Assembly: GCA_910578755.1 (NCBI GenBank) | Contig: CAJTSZ010000021.1 | Location: 1-22,572 of the forward strand | Origin: an uncultured Oscillospiraceae bacterium | Lineage (GTDB): Bacteria; Bacillota; Clostridia; Oscillospirales; Ruminococcaceae | Length of the DNA: 22,572 nucleotides | Direction: 5' to 3' | Part shown: positions 1 through 6,981 of the stretch, piece after piece | How the letters are laid out: the number at the start of each line of letters is the position of its first letter | How positions within the stretch are numbered: position 1 is the stretch's first letter | Position numbers and translations under genes: made by a program | The notes under the pieces: model-generated | What the model was told of the DNA's origin: nothing | The model's database searches: none | The model's input: only the letters and a program-made list of their open reading frames with translations

Positions 1-43
1 CGGGAAGCCCGACCTCACCTTGGGGAGGGCTTGGCCTCACGAA

Positions 44-109
44 AAAAAGCGTTCCACTTTCCATGGCCATGCAGCTTGCCTGCGGCCCATGGAAATATAT
101 ACGCTTTTT
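44..109. terminator. Long imperfect hairpin upstream of the GntR operon, probable bidirectional terminator
   Basis: Two nested pairs of complementary arms are visible: AAAAAGCGT (44-52) with ACGCTTTTT (101-109), and TTTCCATGG (58-66) with CCATGGAAA (87-95). A further small stem lies in the centre. The run of A on one side and T on the other would suit termination in either direction, most likely of a gene lying left of the window. Two short hairpins follow: CCCCAC/GTGGGG (129-143) and CAAGTTCGC/GCGAACTTG (147-167). The second overlaps the -35 box of the next promoter. No gene is visible in 1-298 beyond these structures. Confidence 0.55.
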
Positions 110-164
110 GAGTGTGGGCAACCGCCAGCCCCACAGCGTGGGGCCACAAGTTCGCAAAGCGAAC

Positions 165-222
165 TTGACATCCTTGGCTATATATGGTACAGTATTAACT
201 GTACTAATAGTTATAGTACAGT
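165..222 (+). promoter_or_regulatory. Promoter and operator of the GntR/ABC operon
   Basis: TTGACA (165-170), a 17-base spacer and TACAGT (188-193) form a sigma-A-type promoter. GTACAGT (187-193), ACTGTAC (198-204) and GTACAGT (216-222) make two inverted repeats that share the middle half-site, one with a 4-base gap and one with an 11-base gap. The first half-site coincides with the -10 box, so a bound repressor would block RNA polymerase. GntR regulators of the YtrA type usually repress their own operon through such sites, so the product of 299-676 is the likely ligand. That assignment is inference. Confidence 0.75.
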
Positions 223-298
223 TAGTGCCCCGCTTAAAAGGCTGCGGGGCAAAGCAACCACATCTTATTGCGAAATAAAAAAGAAAAGGAGGCGCAGC

Positions 299-676
299 AT
301 GATAAAGCTGGACCTGCAAAGCAGGCTTCCCATTTACGAACAATTAAAGGAACAGATTGTAAAGCTTTCTATGCTGGGGGTTTTGCCCCCCCACGAAAAA
401 CTGCCTTCTGTACGCATTTTGGCCCGGGAAATTGGCATAAACCCCAACACGGTGCAAAAGGCCTACCAGGATTTGGAACGCGACGGCATTATTTACACCG
501 TAAGCGGCAAAGGCAGCTTTGTTGCCGACAGCGAAAGCAGCAAGGCTCAAATTCGGGCCAAGGCCCTGCTGGAAGTGGGCCAGGCCACCCGCAAGGCGCT
601 GCTCAGCGGCTGCGGGGAGGCGGAAATTGTATCTGCTGTTACCACTGCCATAAAGGAGGGAAGCCCCCATGATTAA
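299..676 (+). CDS. GntR-family transcriptional regulator, YtrA-like
   Basis: This 125-residue protein has an N-terminal winged helix (about residues 10-78) with the typical GntR stretch LPSVRILAREIGINPNTVQK and the wing VSGKGSFV, then only about 45 more residues. That short C-terminal part is typical of the YtrA subgroup, whose small helical tail serves dimerisation, rather than the larger FadR or HutC ligand domains. The ATG at 299 is preceded by AAAAGGAGG (284-292) at good spacing; longer in-frame extensions upstream lack a ribosome binding site and run through the promoter. The stop overlaps the ATPase start by eight bases, so the two are translationally coupled. It probably represses this operon through the inverted repeats at 187-222. 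YtrA regulators often respond to cell-envelope stress, but the inducer cannot be read here. Confidence 0.9.
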   Translation: MIKLDLQSRLPIYEQLKEQIVKLSMLGVLPPHEKLPSVRILAREIGINPNTVQKAYQDLERDGIIYTVSGKGSFVADSESSKAQIRAKALLEVGQATRKALLSGCGEAEIVSAVTTAIKEGSPHD

Positions 677-1571
677 AACAGAAAACCTGACCAAACAGTT
701 TGGCCCCATTACTGCCTTAAGCAATTTGACCACTGAAATTACCAGCGGGCGCATTTACGGCCTGGTGGGCTCCAATGGGGCGGGCAAATCTACCCTGCTG
801 CGGCTGCTTGCCGGCATTTATTCCCCCACCCAGGGCAGTATTACCTTTGATGGCCAGCCCATTTACGAAAACAACAGCGCCAAGCAGGCTATTTACTTTG
901 TTGCCGACGACTTATATTTTCCCCAGGGGGCTACAATGGCTTCCATGGCGGGGTACCTTTGCGGCATATATACAAATTGGAACTGGCAGCGCTACCAGGA
1001 ACTGACCCGCCTGTTCCCCATACCGGAAAAACGGAAGCTGCAAACCTGTTCCAAGGGGATGAAGCGCCAGGCTGCCCTGGTTTTGGCCCTTTCCGCTATG
1101 CCCCAGCTCCTGCTTTTGGACGAAGCCTTTGACGGTTTGGACCCTATTATCCGCGTGGCTTTGCGTAAAATGCTGGCGGACTGTGTTGCCCGCCATAACA
1201 TGACAGTAATTATTGCTTCCCACAACCTGCGGGAATTAGAGGACGTTTGCGACCAGGTTGGCCTGCTGCACCAGGGGAAAATTATGTTCCAGCGGGAACT
1301 GGAGGATTTAAAGCTGGGCTTTTGCAAGGTTCAGGCCGTTTTCCGGCCAATGCCCAGCCAGGAAGAGCTGGATGCCCAGGTAGACATTATGAAAATAGAA
1401 ACCTCCGGCAGCCTGCTGCACCTTGTTGTGCGGGGCGGGGCCGACCAGGTGCTGCCCGCCTTAGAGGGACTGCACCCCCTAATGTGCGAAGCGGTTCCCC
1501 TGACCTTGGAGGAAGTATTTATTTATGAAATGGAGGCTGTCGGGTATGACTACAACAATGTCCTTTTTTAA
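669..1571 (+). CDS. ABC transporter ATP-binding protein of the GntR operon
   Basis: This 300-residue nucleotide-binding subunit should power the membrane protein encoded next to it. Visible motifs in order are Walker A GSNGAGKST (about 34-42), a degenerate signature CSKGMKR (128-134) in place of LSGGQ, Walker B LLLLDE (148-153) followed by the D-loop region FDGLDP, and the switch histidine in IIASHN (His186). The degenerate signature with KGMKR is common in the YtrB/EcsA-like ATPases that partner ABC-2 permeases. Residues beyond about 215 form a C-terminal extension typical of that group. The gene overlaps the regulator at its 5' end and the permease at its 3' end, which indicates one transcript. 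The substrate is unknown; relatives export peptides or antibiotics or act in envelope stress. Confidence 0.92.
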   Translation: MIKTENLTKQFGPITALSNLTTEITSGRIYGLVGSNGAGKSTLLRLLAGIYSPTQGSITFDGQPIYENNSAKQAIYFVADDLYFPQGATMASMAGYLCGIYTNWNWQRYQELTRLFPIPEKRKLQTCSKGMKRQAALVLALSAMPQLLLLDEAFDGLDPIIRVALRKMLADCVARHNMTVIIASHNLRELEDVCDQVGLLHQGKIMFQRELEDLKLGFCKVQAVFRPMPSQEELDAQVDIMKIETSGSLLHLVVRGGADQVLPALEGLHPLMCEAVPLTLEEVFIYEMEAVGYDYNNVLF

Positions 1572-4032
1572 CTGTCCCCCAGGGGGAAAAGGGTTGTTTT
1601 TCCATTTGTACCGGGCGGGGATAAAGCGCTGCTTTGGCCTTGGCTGCCTGTACGCCATATTTTTGCAGCTTACCTACACCCTGCCTATGTTTTTCAGCAC
1701 AGGAAACATCCCCTTTTCTTGGATAGAGAAACCCGTTGCCATTACCACGGCCCAGGGGCTTTTGTCCACCTACTCCGAGGGGGCCATAATTATGACCTCC
1801 GCCTTAGTATGCCTGAGCGCCGTTTTATTTTCTACTGTAATTTACAGTTATATGCACAACCGCCGCGGGGCGGACTTTTACCACAGCCTGCCGGCCCCCC
1901 GCCCCACCCTGCTGCTGGCCAACTTTGCAGCGGTGTTCACTTGGCTGGCTCTGCCCCTTTTAGTAAGCGGGATTGTTTGCTTGCTGTTTTTCCCAGGGTT
2001 TGGGGTGCCTGTAGCCCTTGGGGCCATGATACAGGCTTACTTTACCCTTCATGGCCTGTGGATAGTTACTATTTTTATTTTAATGAGCCTTACCGCCTTT
2101 GTTGCCGTAAACGCGGCCACCGTGGTGGAAACCGCCGGCTATGCCTGCGCCTTCAGCGTGATGGGTTCCTTTTTGTACTATATTTGGGCGGTTATGTGCG
2201 ATATTTCCTTTTCCACCTATCTAACGTCCCCAAGCGTCCTTGTTCCCAATTTGCTTTCCCCCATATTTGCCGCAGCCCAAGCCATTTTAGAGGCGTTTCG
2301 CCAAAAGCCCGACCCCCTTCCCTTTGTTCCCCTGGGACTTTGGACCCTCCTTGGTGTGGGGCTGCTGTTTTGGGCCCTTATCTGCTACCGCCGGCGCAAC
2401 AGCGAAATTGCCCAGCAGTGGGGCTACCAAAGCAGCCTTAGCTTTGGGGTAAAGGTGTTTGCTTCTGTTTTAGGCGCCTTTATTTTAGGGGGCGTATTCC
2501 TCCTGTTTATGGACCTGGGGCTTACAACAAACATCCTCCTAAGCGCCGCCCTAGGCGCGCCCTTGGGCTACATTGTGGTGGAGGCCATTACTGCCAAAGG
2601 CTTTGACACCATGAAACAGGCTTTGCCTAAAATTGGGGCCGCCACCATGGCTGTTCTTTGCTGCGGCACCTACTTTGCCTTTGGCGGTTTTGGGTTTGAC
2701 AAAAAGGTACCCCAGCCGGAAAGGGTTGCTGCTGTGGAGTTGGAAGGGCTAAATGACTTTTACGGCTTTATCCGCCTTTCTGATGAGGACGCTCAAACGT
2801 TGGAAAACGCCAATAAGTATGTCCACCGCGCTTTCCGAACCCTGCACGCCTTTACCACACCAGAACTGATAGAAGCTGTAACCAATCTGCACCGGGAAAC
2901 GGTACAGCGGGAGGGTAATTTTAACTACCACACCAGCTTGGAGCTTACCTACCGCCTTTCCCCTGGCGGCACCATGCGGCGCTATCTTTCCCGGATTCCC
3001 TTTGAAGGGCTTGCCGCCCTGTGGCAGACACCCGGCTACTTGCAGGCGGCCAATCCTTTTTTTGAACTGGAGCCAGGATATGTTACTTCGGCAGAAGTAT
3101 TTGACTTTATGCTGGAAAGCAAGGGCCGCCTGACAGAGGCCCAAACTGCCCAGCTTATTACCGCTATCCGCCAGGATTTGGAGGAGCAGACTTTGGAACA
3201 AGCCCTGGACAGCCAAACCAACCGGGAGGTGGGCATTGTTCGCTTCTATTTAAAGGACAATAAGCAAATTTACCAGGAAACGGGCAATTTGTTCCATTAC
3301 ACGGAGGCCTTTTTCTACCTGCGGCCCCAGTGCAAAAACACTATGGCCTTAATGGAACAGTGGGGCTACAGCGGCTGGGAACTGGAACACTCCGTCCAAA
3401 AGGTGGAGGCATTGGAAATTATCCCTCAAGGCATTAGCCCCCGGGTTTCCATGCTATTCCCCCAGTGGGAGGACTACGGCTACTATGAAAAAGGCATAGT
3501 GGAGGAAAACAGCCTGCAAATTACCGACCCTGCTGCCATTGCAGATATTTTAAATAGTTCCACCCACCTGCGAAACACCACCCAGGGGGGCCAAAATTTA
3601 ATTTATATTCATCATACTGGAACATTTTACCAGCCAGGGGGCCAAAGCACCACCGTATATATTAGCAATGACCAGCTAACCCAGCTGTGCAAGGCCCATA
3701 ACATTAACGCCACTTATGTGCTGACCGCCCAGGACTGCGAAGCCCTGCTGCAAGCCAACGGCGGCGAAAAGTTCCCCCTGGCCAGCAACCTGTACGACCC
3801 GGATATTCGGGAGGAATGGTTTAAAAACAACATTTCCCTTGGGGAATACTGTGAGCAGCACCTGCCCCAGCTTTTGGAGGGAAAATCCCCCGCCGCCCGG
3901 GAGGCCATGTACCACACGCCCTTTTTAAGCCAGGACGGCATTCTGCTGTACGAAGAAGCACAAATTGGGCGGTACCTTCCCATTGAAGAAATCTACACAA
4001 TGGAAATGGTAACAGCCGTGCAGGTAGATTAA
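1546..4032 (+). CDS. Large ABC-2-type permease with a C-terminal soluble domain
   Basis: This is an 828-residue integral membrane protein. Hydrophobic segments occupy roughly residues 20-400, in the pattern of an ABC-2 permease. The following 430 residues or so are soluble and carry aromatic and acidic patches; the layout resembles the DUF6449-type proteins often found beside YtrA-like regulators in Clostridia, though I recognise this by layout rather than by a catalytic motif. The ATG at 1546 is chosen because GGAGG (1532-1536) lies nine bases upstream; the in-frame ATG at 1525 would add seven residues and has poorer spacing. The gene overlaps the ATPase by 26 bases, so the pair should form one transporter. 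The soluble part probably lies outside the membrane, but its side and role are not evident. Confidence 0.85.
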   Translation: MTTTMSFFNCPPGGKGLFFHLYRAGIKRCFGLGCLYAIFLQLTYTLPMFFSTGNIPFSWIEKPVAITTAQGLLSTYSEGAIIMTSALVCLSAVLFSTVIYSYMHNRRGADFYHSLPAPRPTLLLANFAAVFTWLALPLLVSGIVCLLFFPGFGVPVALGAMIQAYFTLHGLWIVTIFILMSLTAFVAVNAATVVETAGYACAFSVMGSFLYYIWAVMCDISFSTYLTSPSVLVPNLLSPIFAAAQAILEAFRQKPDPLPFVPLGLWTLLGVGLLFWALICYRRRNSEIAQQWGYQSSLSFGVKVFASVLGAFILGGVFLLFMDLGLTTNILLSAALGAPLGYIVVEAITAKGFDTMKQALPKIGAATMAVLCCGTYFAFGGFGFDKKVPQPERVAAVELEGLNDFYGFIRLSDEDAQTLENANKYVHRAFRTLHAFTTPELIEAVTNLHRETVQREGNFNYHTSLELTYRLSPGGTMRRYLSRIPFEGLAALWQTPGYLQAANPFFELEPGYVTSAEVFDFMLESKGRLTEAQTAQLITAIRQDLEEQTLEQALDSQTNREVGIVRFYLKDNKQIYQETGNLFHYTEAFFYLRPQCKNTMALMEQWGYSGWELEHSVQKVEALEIIPQGISPRVSMLFPQWEDYGYYEKGIVEENSLQITDPAAIADILNSSTHLRNTTQGGQNLIYIHHTGTFYQPGGQSTTVYISNDQLTQLCKAHNINATYVLTAQDCEALLQANGGEKFPLASNLYDPDIREEWFKNNISLGEYCEQHLPQLLEGKSPAAREAMYHTPFLSQDGILLYEEAQIGRYLPIEEIYTMEMVTAVQVD

Positions 4033-4063
4033 CCTTATTTGCTTTCTACTATATTCATCTATA

Positions 4064-4106
4064 CGCAAAACCGCCGGAGCAGCCAAGGCTGCCCGGCGGT
4101 TTTGTG
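4064..4106. terminator. Bidirectional intrinsic terminator between the ABC operon and the patatin gene
   Basis: AAAACCGCCGG (4067-4077) pairs perfectly with CCGGCGGTTTT (4093-4103), and the stem extends three more pairs with one G-T wobble. T-rich sequence follows on both strands. The hairpin lies 31 bases after the permease stop and 22 bases past the end of the convergent patatin gene, so it can serve both. Confidence 0.85.
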
Positions 4107-4128
4107 TTTGGAAGCATTGGGGTTGGGA

Positions 4129-5442
4129 TTACTCCTGCTGGGGTAAAAGGCTTTCCAAAGTAAGCAAGTACATCGCGGCTAAAATCTCTTTCCAAAAAAC
4201 GGGCAGAAGCAGCAGCAAATCCAAAGGCTGCTCCTCCCCTGTAATTATTGCCTTTAGCCGCTGGTAAATTAGGCGGATTACCTTGGGGGTATCCACCTTG
4301 GAAAGCTCCCCCGCCGCCTTGCTCAACTTTTTGACGCCCACTGCCCCCTCTATATCCAGAGGTTCCACCTGGGCAAAGGCGTTGGTTAGTAAGGCGTTAA
4401 AGTCCTCAAAACGGTACTGCTCCGTGGGCTCCACCTCCAGGGCGGCCCCGCAGTATTCCGCTGCCATGGTAATGGCCTTGCCTATGGTAAAGGGCTCCTT
4501 TTGTTGGTTTTTGCTGCGGAAATCCCGGTAAAGGCGGCGGCGCAGCAGCTTTTCCAAAGCAGCGCACAGCCCCGGCTCGTGGGAACTGGCTTTGGCTGCC
4601 AGTTCTGCCGCCGCCGGGTACAGCCTGCGGGTGTTGGACTCGCAGCTTTGGGCGGGAAAGGCATACAACCACCCGGCCAGGCGGCCAAAGGCTTTCATTG
4701 CGTCCAAATAGCCTAGGGCCATATTGCGCTGGGCGGTGCCTTTTTCAAAAAGAATAAAGGGGCCCAAGGGCCAGCGGGGCTGGATTGTTGTTATTTGGTA
4801 CGCCCCTGCCTTCACCCGCCTGGTAAGGCCCACAGAGTGCAAATCTACAGCAATGACAACCTCTGCGCCCATATCAATAGCCAGGTTAATGGGCAGGTTG
4901 TCGTAATAGCCGCCGTCAATGTACTGGGCATCCCCAATTTCCTTTATTTTAAAGGCGGGGAAGCAGGCGGCGGAGGCCAGCAAATATTCCGCCACCATGC
5001 CCTTGGGAATATCCCCCTTACGCAGCTCCAAAGGCTTCATGGAGGGGTACTCCACTGTAATTAGGGCAAAATCCACAGGGGAGGCCCGCAGCTTTTCTTC
5101 ATCTACCAAACGGCGGATCATATCCTCCAGGGGGGAAATATCCGCCCCACCCTGGCGCAAAGCGTCCTTAATAAAGGTGCGCCACACGGTACGGTCGTCC
5201 AGGGAGGGCAGTTTTTCCTCGTCCAGAACATCCCGCATCACCTCCTTGGAGGTAATGTTTTCCCAAAGGCTTTGGGCCACATCATAATCCCCCTGGACCA
5301 TTAGTGCGCCGTTTAAGGCCCCCACAGAGGCCCCGGTAACAATGTCCCAGGAAATGCCCAGTTCCTTCATAGCGCGCCACACGCCAATTTGGTAAGCCCC
5401 CCGGGAACCGCCTCCCGCTAAAACCACTGCTGTTTTTGCCAT
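4129..5442 (-). CDS. Patatin-like phospholipase
   Basis: This 437-residue protein is a patatin-family serine hydrolase, expected to release fatty acids from phospholipids or acylglycerols with a Ser-Asp dyad. The oxyanion-hole motif GGGSRG is at residues 10-15, the nucleophile elbow GASVG at 37-41 (Ser39), and the second catalytic motif DGG at 176-178 (Asp176). All key residues are present. There is no signal peptide, so it is probably cytoplasmic or membrane-peripheral. Residues after about 260 form an extension of unknown function. The start is the first ATG, with a G-rich AAGGGGG ribosome site seven or more bases upstream. A weak extended -10 (TGG-TAATAT, minus strand, box at 5492-5487) lies about 45 bases upstream. 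The gene appears to be transcribed alone and ends at the shared terminator at 4064-4106. Confidence 0.92.
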   Translation of the reverse strand: MAKTAVVLAGGGSRGAYQIGVWRAMKELGISWDIVTGASVGALNGALMVQGDYDVAQSLWENITSKEVMRDVLDEEKLPSLDDRTVWRTFIKDALRQGGADISPLEDMIRRLVDEEKLRASPVDFALITVEYPSMKPLELRKGDIPKGMVAEYLLASAACFPAFKIKEIGDAQYIDGGYYDNLPINLAIDMGAEVVIAVDLHSVGLTRRVKAGAYQITTIQPRWPLGPFILFEKGTAQRNMALGYLDAMKAFGRLAGWLYAFPAQSCESNTRRLYPAAAELAAKASSHEPGLCAALEKLLRRRLYRDFRSKNQQKEPFTIGKAITMAAEYCGAALEVEPTEQYRFEDFNALLTNAFAQVEPLDIEGAVGVKKLSKAAGELSKVDTPKVIRLIYQRLKAIITGEEQPLDLLLLLPVFWKEILAAMYLLTLESLLPQQE

Positions 5443-5506
5443 GTTTTGCTTTCCCCCTTGCAGCCTGTTTATTGCCGTTTTTGTTCATATTACCACAGGA
5501 AAAGGG

Positions 5507-5543
5507 ATATTAAAAGAAAACTTTGGAAGTTTTCTTTTAATAT
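5507..5543. repeat. Perfect inverted repeat between patatin and the TPR regulator
   Basis: ATATTAAAAGAAAACTT (5507-5523) and its exact complement (5527-5543) flank the three bases TGG. The 17-bp arms lie between two divergent genes, about 50 bases upstream of the regulator's -35 box and just upstream of a candidate patatin promoter. It could be a protein-binding site for divergent control. Neither end has an adjacent GC-rich stem, so an ordinary terminator is less likely. Confidence 0.75.
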
Positions 5544-5593
5544 TATGTAAACAGGGCCCAGGGGAGTTTTGCGGTTGGGGGCGGCTAATGTTT

Positions 5594-5622
5594 TTGACAA
5601 GTATAACAAAATTTGCTATACT
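5594..5622 (+). promoter_or_regulatory. Promoter of the XRE/TPR regulator
   Basis: TTGACA (5594-5599), a 17-base spacer and TATACT (5617-5622) make a strong sigma-A-type promoter about 35 bases before the start codon. AGTATA (5600-5605) and TATACT (5617-5622) also form a small inverted repeat inside it, which could allow autoregulation. It does not share the cassette sequence found upstream of the genes that follow. Confidence 0.8.
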
Positions 5623-5657
5623 GCCTATAATAAGTATAAAATGGGAGGAAATATGCA

Positions 5658-6596
5658 ATGCAGGCTTACGATATTGGCTTATTTATTAAAAATGCCCGGG
5701 AAAGTTTGGGCATTACCCAAAACCAGCTTTGCCTTGGTATTTGTGACCGCATTACCCTTTCCCGCATAGAGCAGGGAAAACAGGCGCCTTCCAATCATGT
5801 TTTTGGGAAATTGATGGAGCGCCTGGGCCTGCCGAAAAGCCGCTGCCAAATCCTCATGAATCCGCAGGACTTTGAAATTGCCCAATTACAGCGGGAAATT
5901 ACAAAGCGGAACATAAGCGGGGACTACCCCAATGCCCTGGAAAAAATAGCCCAGCTGGAACAGCTTTGCGCTGGCCTGGACGAGCCCAGCCGCGCCCTTG
6001 TAAACCAGTATTTGCTGCGGGCCAAGGCCCTGGCCGGGTATTATGAGGGGGAAGAGCACAAGCAGTACAGCCTTGCCGCCAAAAGGGAAATGCTGCTGCA
6101 GGCTTTGGAAATAACCTGCCCCGGCATTACCCTGGAAACCATGAAAGCTTACCTGCTGGGGGAGGAGGAGGCCAAAATAATAAACCAGCTGGCCATTACC
6201 CATTCCGAGGAGGGCAACCGGCAAAGGGCCATGGAAATTTACCGCCAGCTGCTGAAGTACATACAAAGCCACCTGGCCTGCAGCGAAATAAACGACGTGA
6301 TGCTGCCCTTGACCGCCTACAACTACTCACGGCTGTTGGGACGGGAGCAGCGCATAGAGGAAGCCATTGAAATTGCGGAACTGGGCCGCCGGTGCTGCAT
6401 ACGGAGCAACAAGTGCCGTATGCTGGGCGGGCTGCTGCTGAACCTGGCCTGCTGCTACCATGACCTGGGGGACGATGAAAAAAGCAAGGAATTCCTTGTA
6501 GAATCCTACTACGTTTACAAGGTTATGGAAAAGCCCCACAGCTGCAAGCTGGTTAAAGACTATGCCTGGGAAACCTTTCAGCTGGAAATAGACTAA
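5658..6596 (+). CDS. XRE helix-turn-helix regulator with TPR-type repeats, RRNPP-like peptide receptor candidate
   Basis: This 312-residue protein has an N-terminal XRE/Cro helix-turn-helix (about residues 8-58, containing GITQNQLCLGIC and TLSRIEQGKQAP) followed by an all-helical region (about 76-290) that reads as degenerate tetratricopeptide repeats, for example EEGNRQRAMEIYRQLLKY and LLNLACCYHDLGDDEKSKEF. This architecture is that of the RRNPP receptors (Rgg, NprR, PlcR, PrgX), cytoplasmic regulators that bind short re-imported peptides. GGGAGG sits nine bases before the ATG. A small secreted-peptide gene converges on its 3' end, only 10 bases away, and an array of cassette-driven secreted-protein genes follows. 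That context supports a peptide-sensing role, but no ligand is proven. A ligand-free XRE regulator of stress or differentiation is the alternative. Confidence 0.8.
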   Translation: MQAYDIGLFIKNARESLGITQNQLCLGICDRITLSRIEQGKQAPSNHVFGKLMERLGLPKSRCQILMNPQDFEIAQLQREITKRNISGDYPNALEKIAQLEQLCAGLDEPSRALVNQYLLRAKALAGYYEGEEHKQYSLAAKREMLLQALEITCPGITLETMKAYLLGEEEAKIINQLAITHSEEGNRQRAMEIYRQLLKYIQSHLACSEINDVMLPLTAYNYSRLLGREQRIEEAIEIAELGRRCCIRSNKCRMLGGLLLNLACCYHDLGDDEKSKEFLVESYYVYKVMEKPHSCKLVKDYAWETFQLEID

Positions 6597-6606
6597 ATAC
6601 CATCAT

Positions 6607-6792
6607 CTACTGGGTCATTGATGTAGTCGCAGAGGGAAGGCAGGTTTTCCTGGGGTTCATTTTCGTACTGTTCCGAAAGCCTGGGGCCGTTATTAGCTTC
6701 GGGCTTTCCCCGGTTTCCCGGGCCAGGGCGGGCTGGGCCATAGTAAGGCAGAGGGCCAATGCAATAAACAGGGATGGCAGTTTCTTTTTCAT
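6607..6792 (-). CDS. Small secreted peptide precursor, possible frameshift in its C-terminal half
   Basis: The 61-residue product has a clear signal peptide (MKKKLPSLFIALALCLTMAQ, then PALA before a likely cleavage site) and AAAGGAAGG upstream of the ATG. The downstream part in this frame (RETGESPKLITAPGF...) has poor codon choice. One base out of phase, after a GGGG run, the other frame reads as a hydrophilic acidic tail ending in DYINDPVDDGI with the codon habits of the neighbours. That frame stops at 6593, overlapping the receptor gene's stop by two or three bases. Either the gene suffered an indel, or the read-out is phase-variable, or the sequence has an error. Its own promoter is at 6830-6859. 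A pheromone precursor for the adjacent TPR regulator is an attractive but unproven role. Confidence 0.6.
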   Translation of the reverse strand: MKKKLPSLFIALALCLTMAQPALARETGESPKLITAPGFRNSTKMNPRKTCLPSATTSMTQ

Positions 6793-6829
6793 AAGTATCC
6801 TTCCTTTGTAAATTTTGTATTTTGTTTTC

Positions 6830-6859
6830 ATCATAAGCAGGGGTTTGGCCTTTTGTCAA
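6830..6859 (-). promoter_or_regulatory. Promoter of the small peptide gene, divergent from the protease
   Basis: On the minus strand TTGACA (6859-6854), an 18-base spacer and TATGAT (6835-6830) precede the peptide gene by about 40 bases. The -35 box overlaps the left arm of the inverted repeat at 6856-6902, whose right arm overlaps the -35 box of the divergent protease promoter, so one bound factor could control both. Confidence 0.7.
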
Positions 6860-6902
6860 GAGTCGTTTTATGAACGCCGGGTGTTCATAAAACGACTCTT
6901 GA
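6856..6902. repeat. 47-bp perfect inverted repeat, copy 1 of 3
   Basis: TCAAGAGTCGTTTTATGAAC (6856-6875) and its exact complement (6883-6902) flank the seven bases GCCGGGT. The outer ends overlap the -35 boxes of the two divergent promoters. The same arms recur at 11266-11312 and 11962-12008 with a different central seven bases (ACTGGAT). Conserved arms with a changed loop indicate that the arms matter. It could be an operator, or, as RNA, a hairpin. Confidence 0.85.
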
Positions 6903-6942
6903 TTTTGGGAGAAATACCAGTTATTATGATGGTAGGAGCTCC
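6899..6942 (+). promoter_or_regulatory. Promoter cassette A, drives the protease operon
   Basis: TTGATT (6899-6904), the 17-base spacer TTGGGAGAAATACCAGT and TATTAT (6922-6927) form a promoter. The perfect palindrome GGAGCTCC (6935-6942) sits at the expected transcription start. Five further copies of this arrangement occur in the window (B to F). Copy A also carries the large inverted repeat over its -35 box. Confidence 0.85.
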
Positions 6943-6981
6943 AGAAAGTAAAAAATAAGTTTTTAATAAGGGGATACAAAA

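Noticed and set aside
20..298. In-frame extension of the GntR gene to an upstream ATG at 20
   Set aside because: It runs through two hairpins and the promoter, has no ribosome site, and the true start at 299 has AAAAGGAGG.
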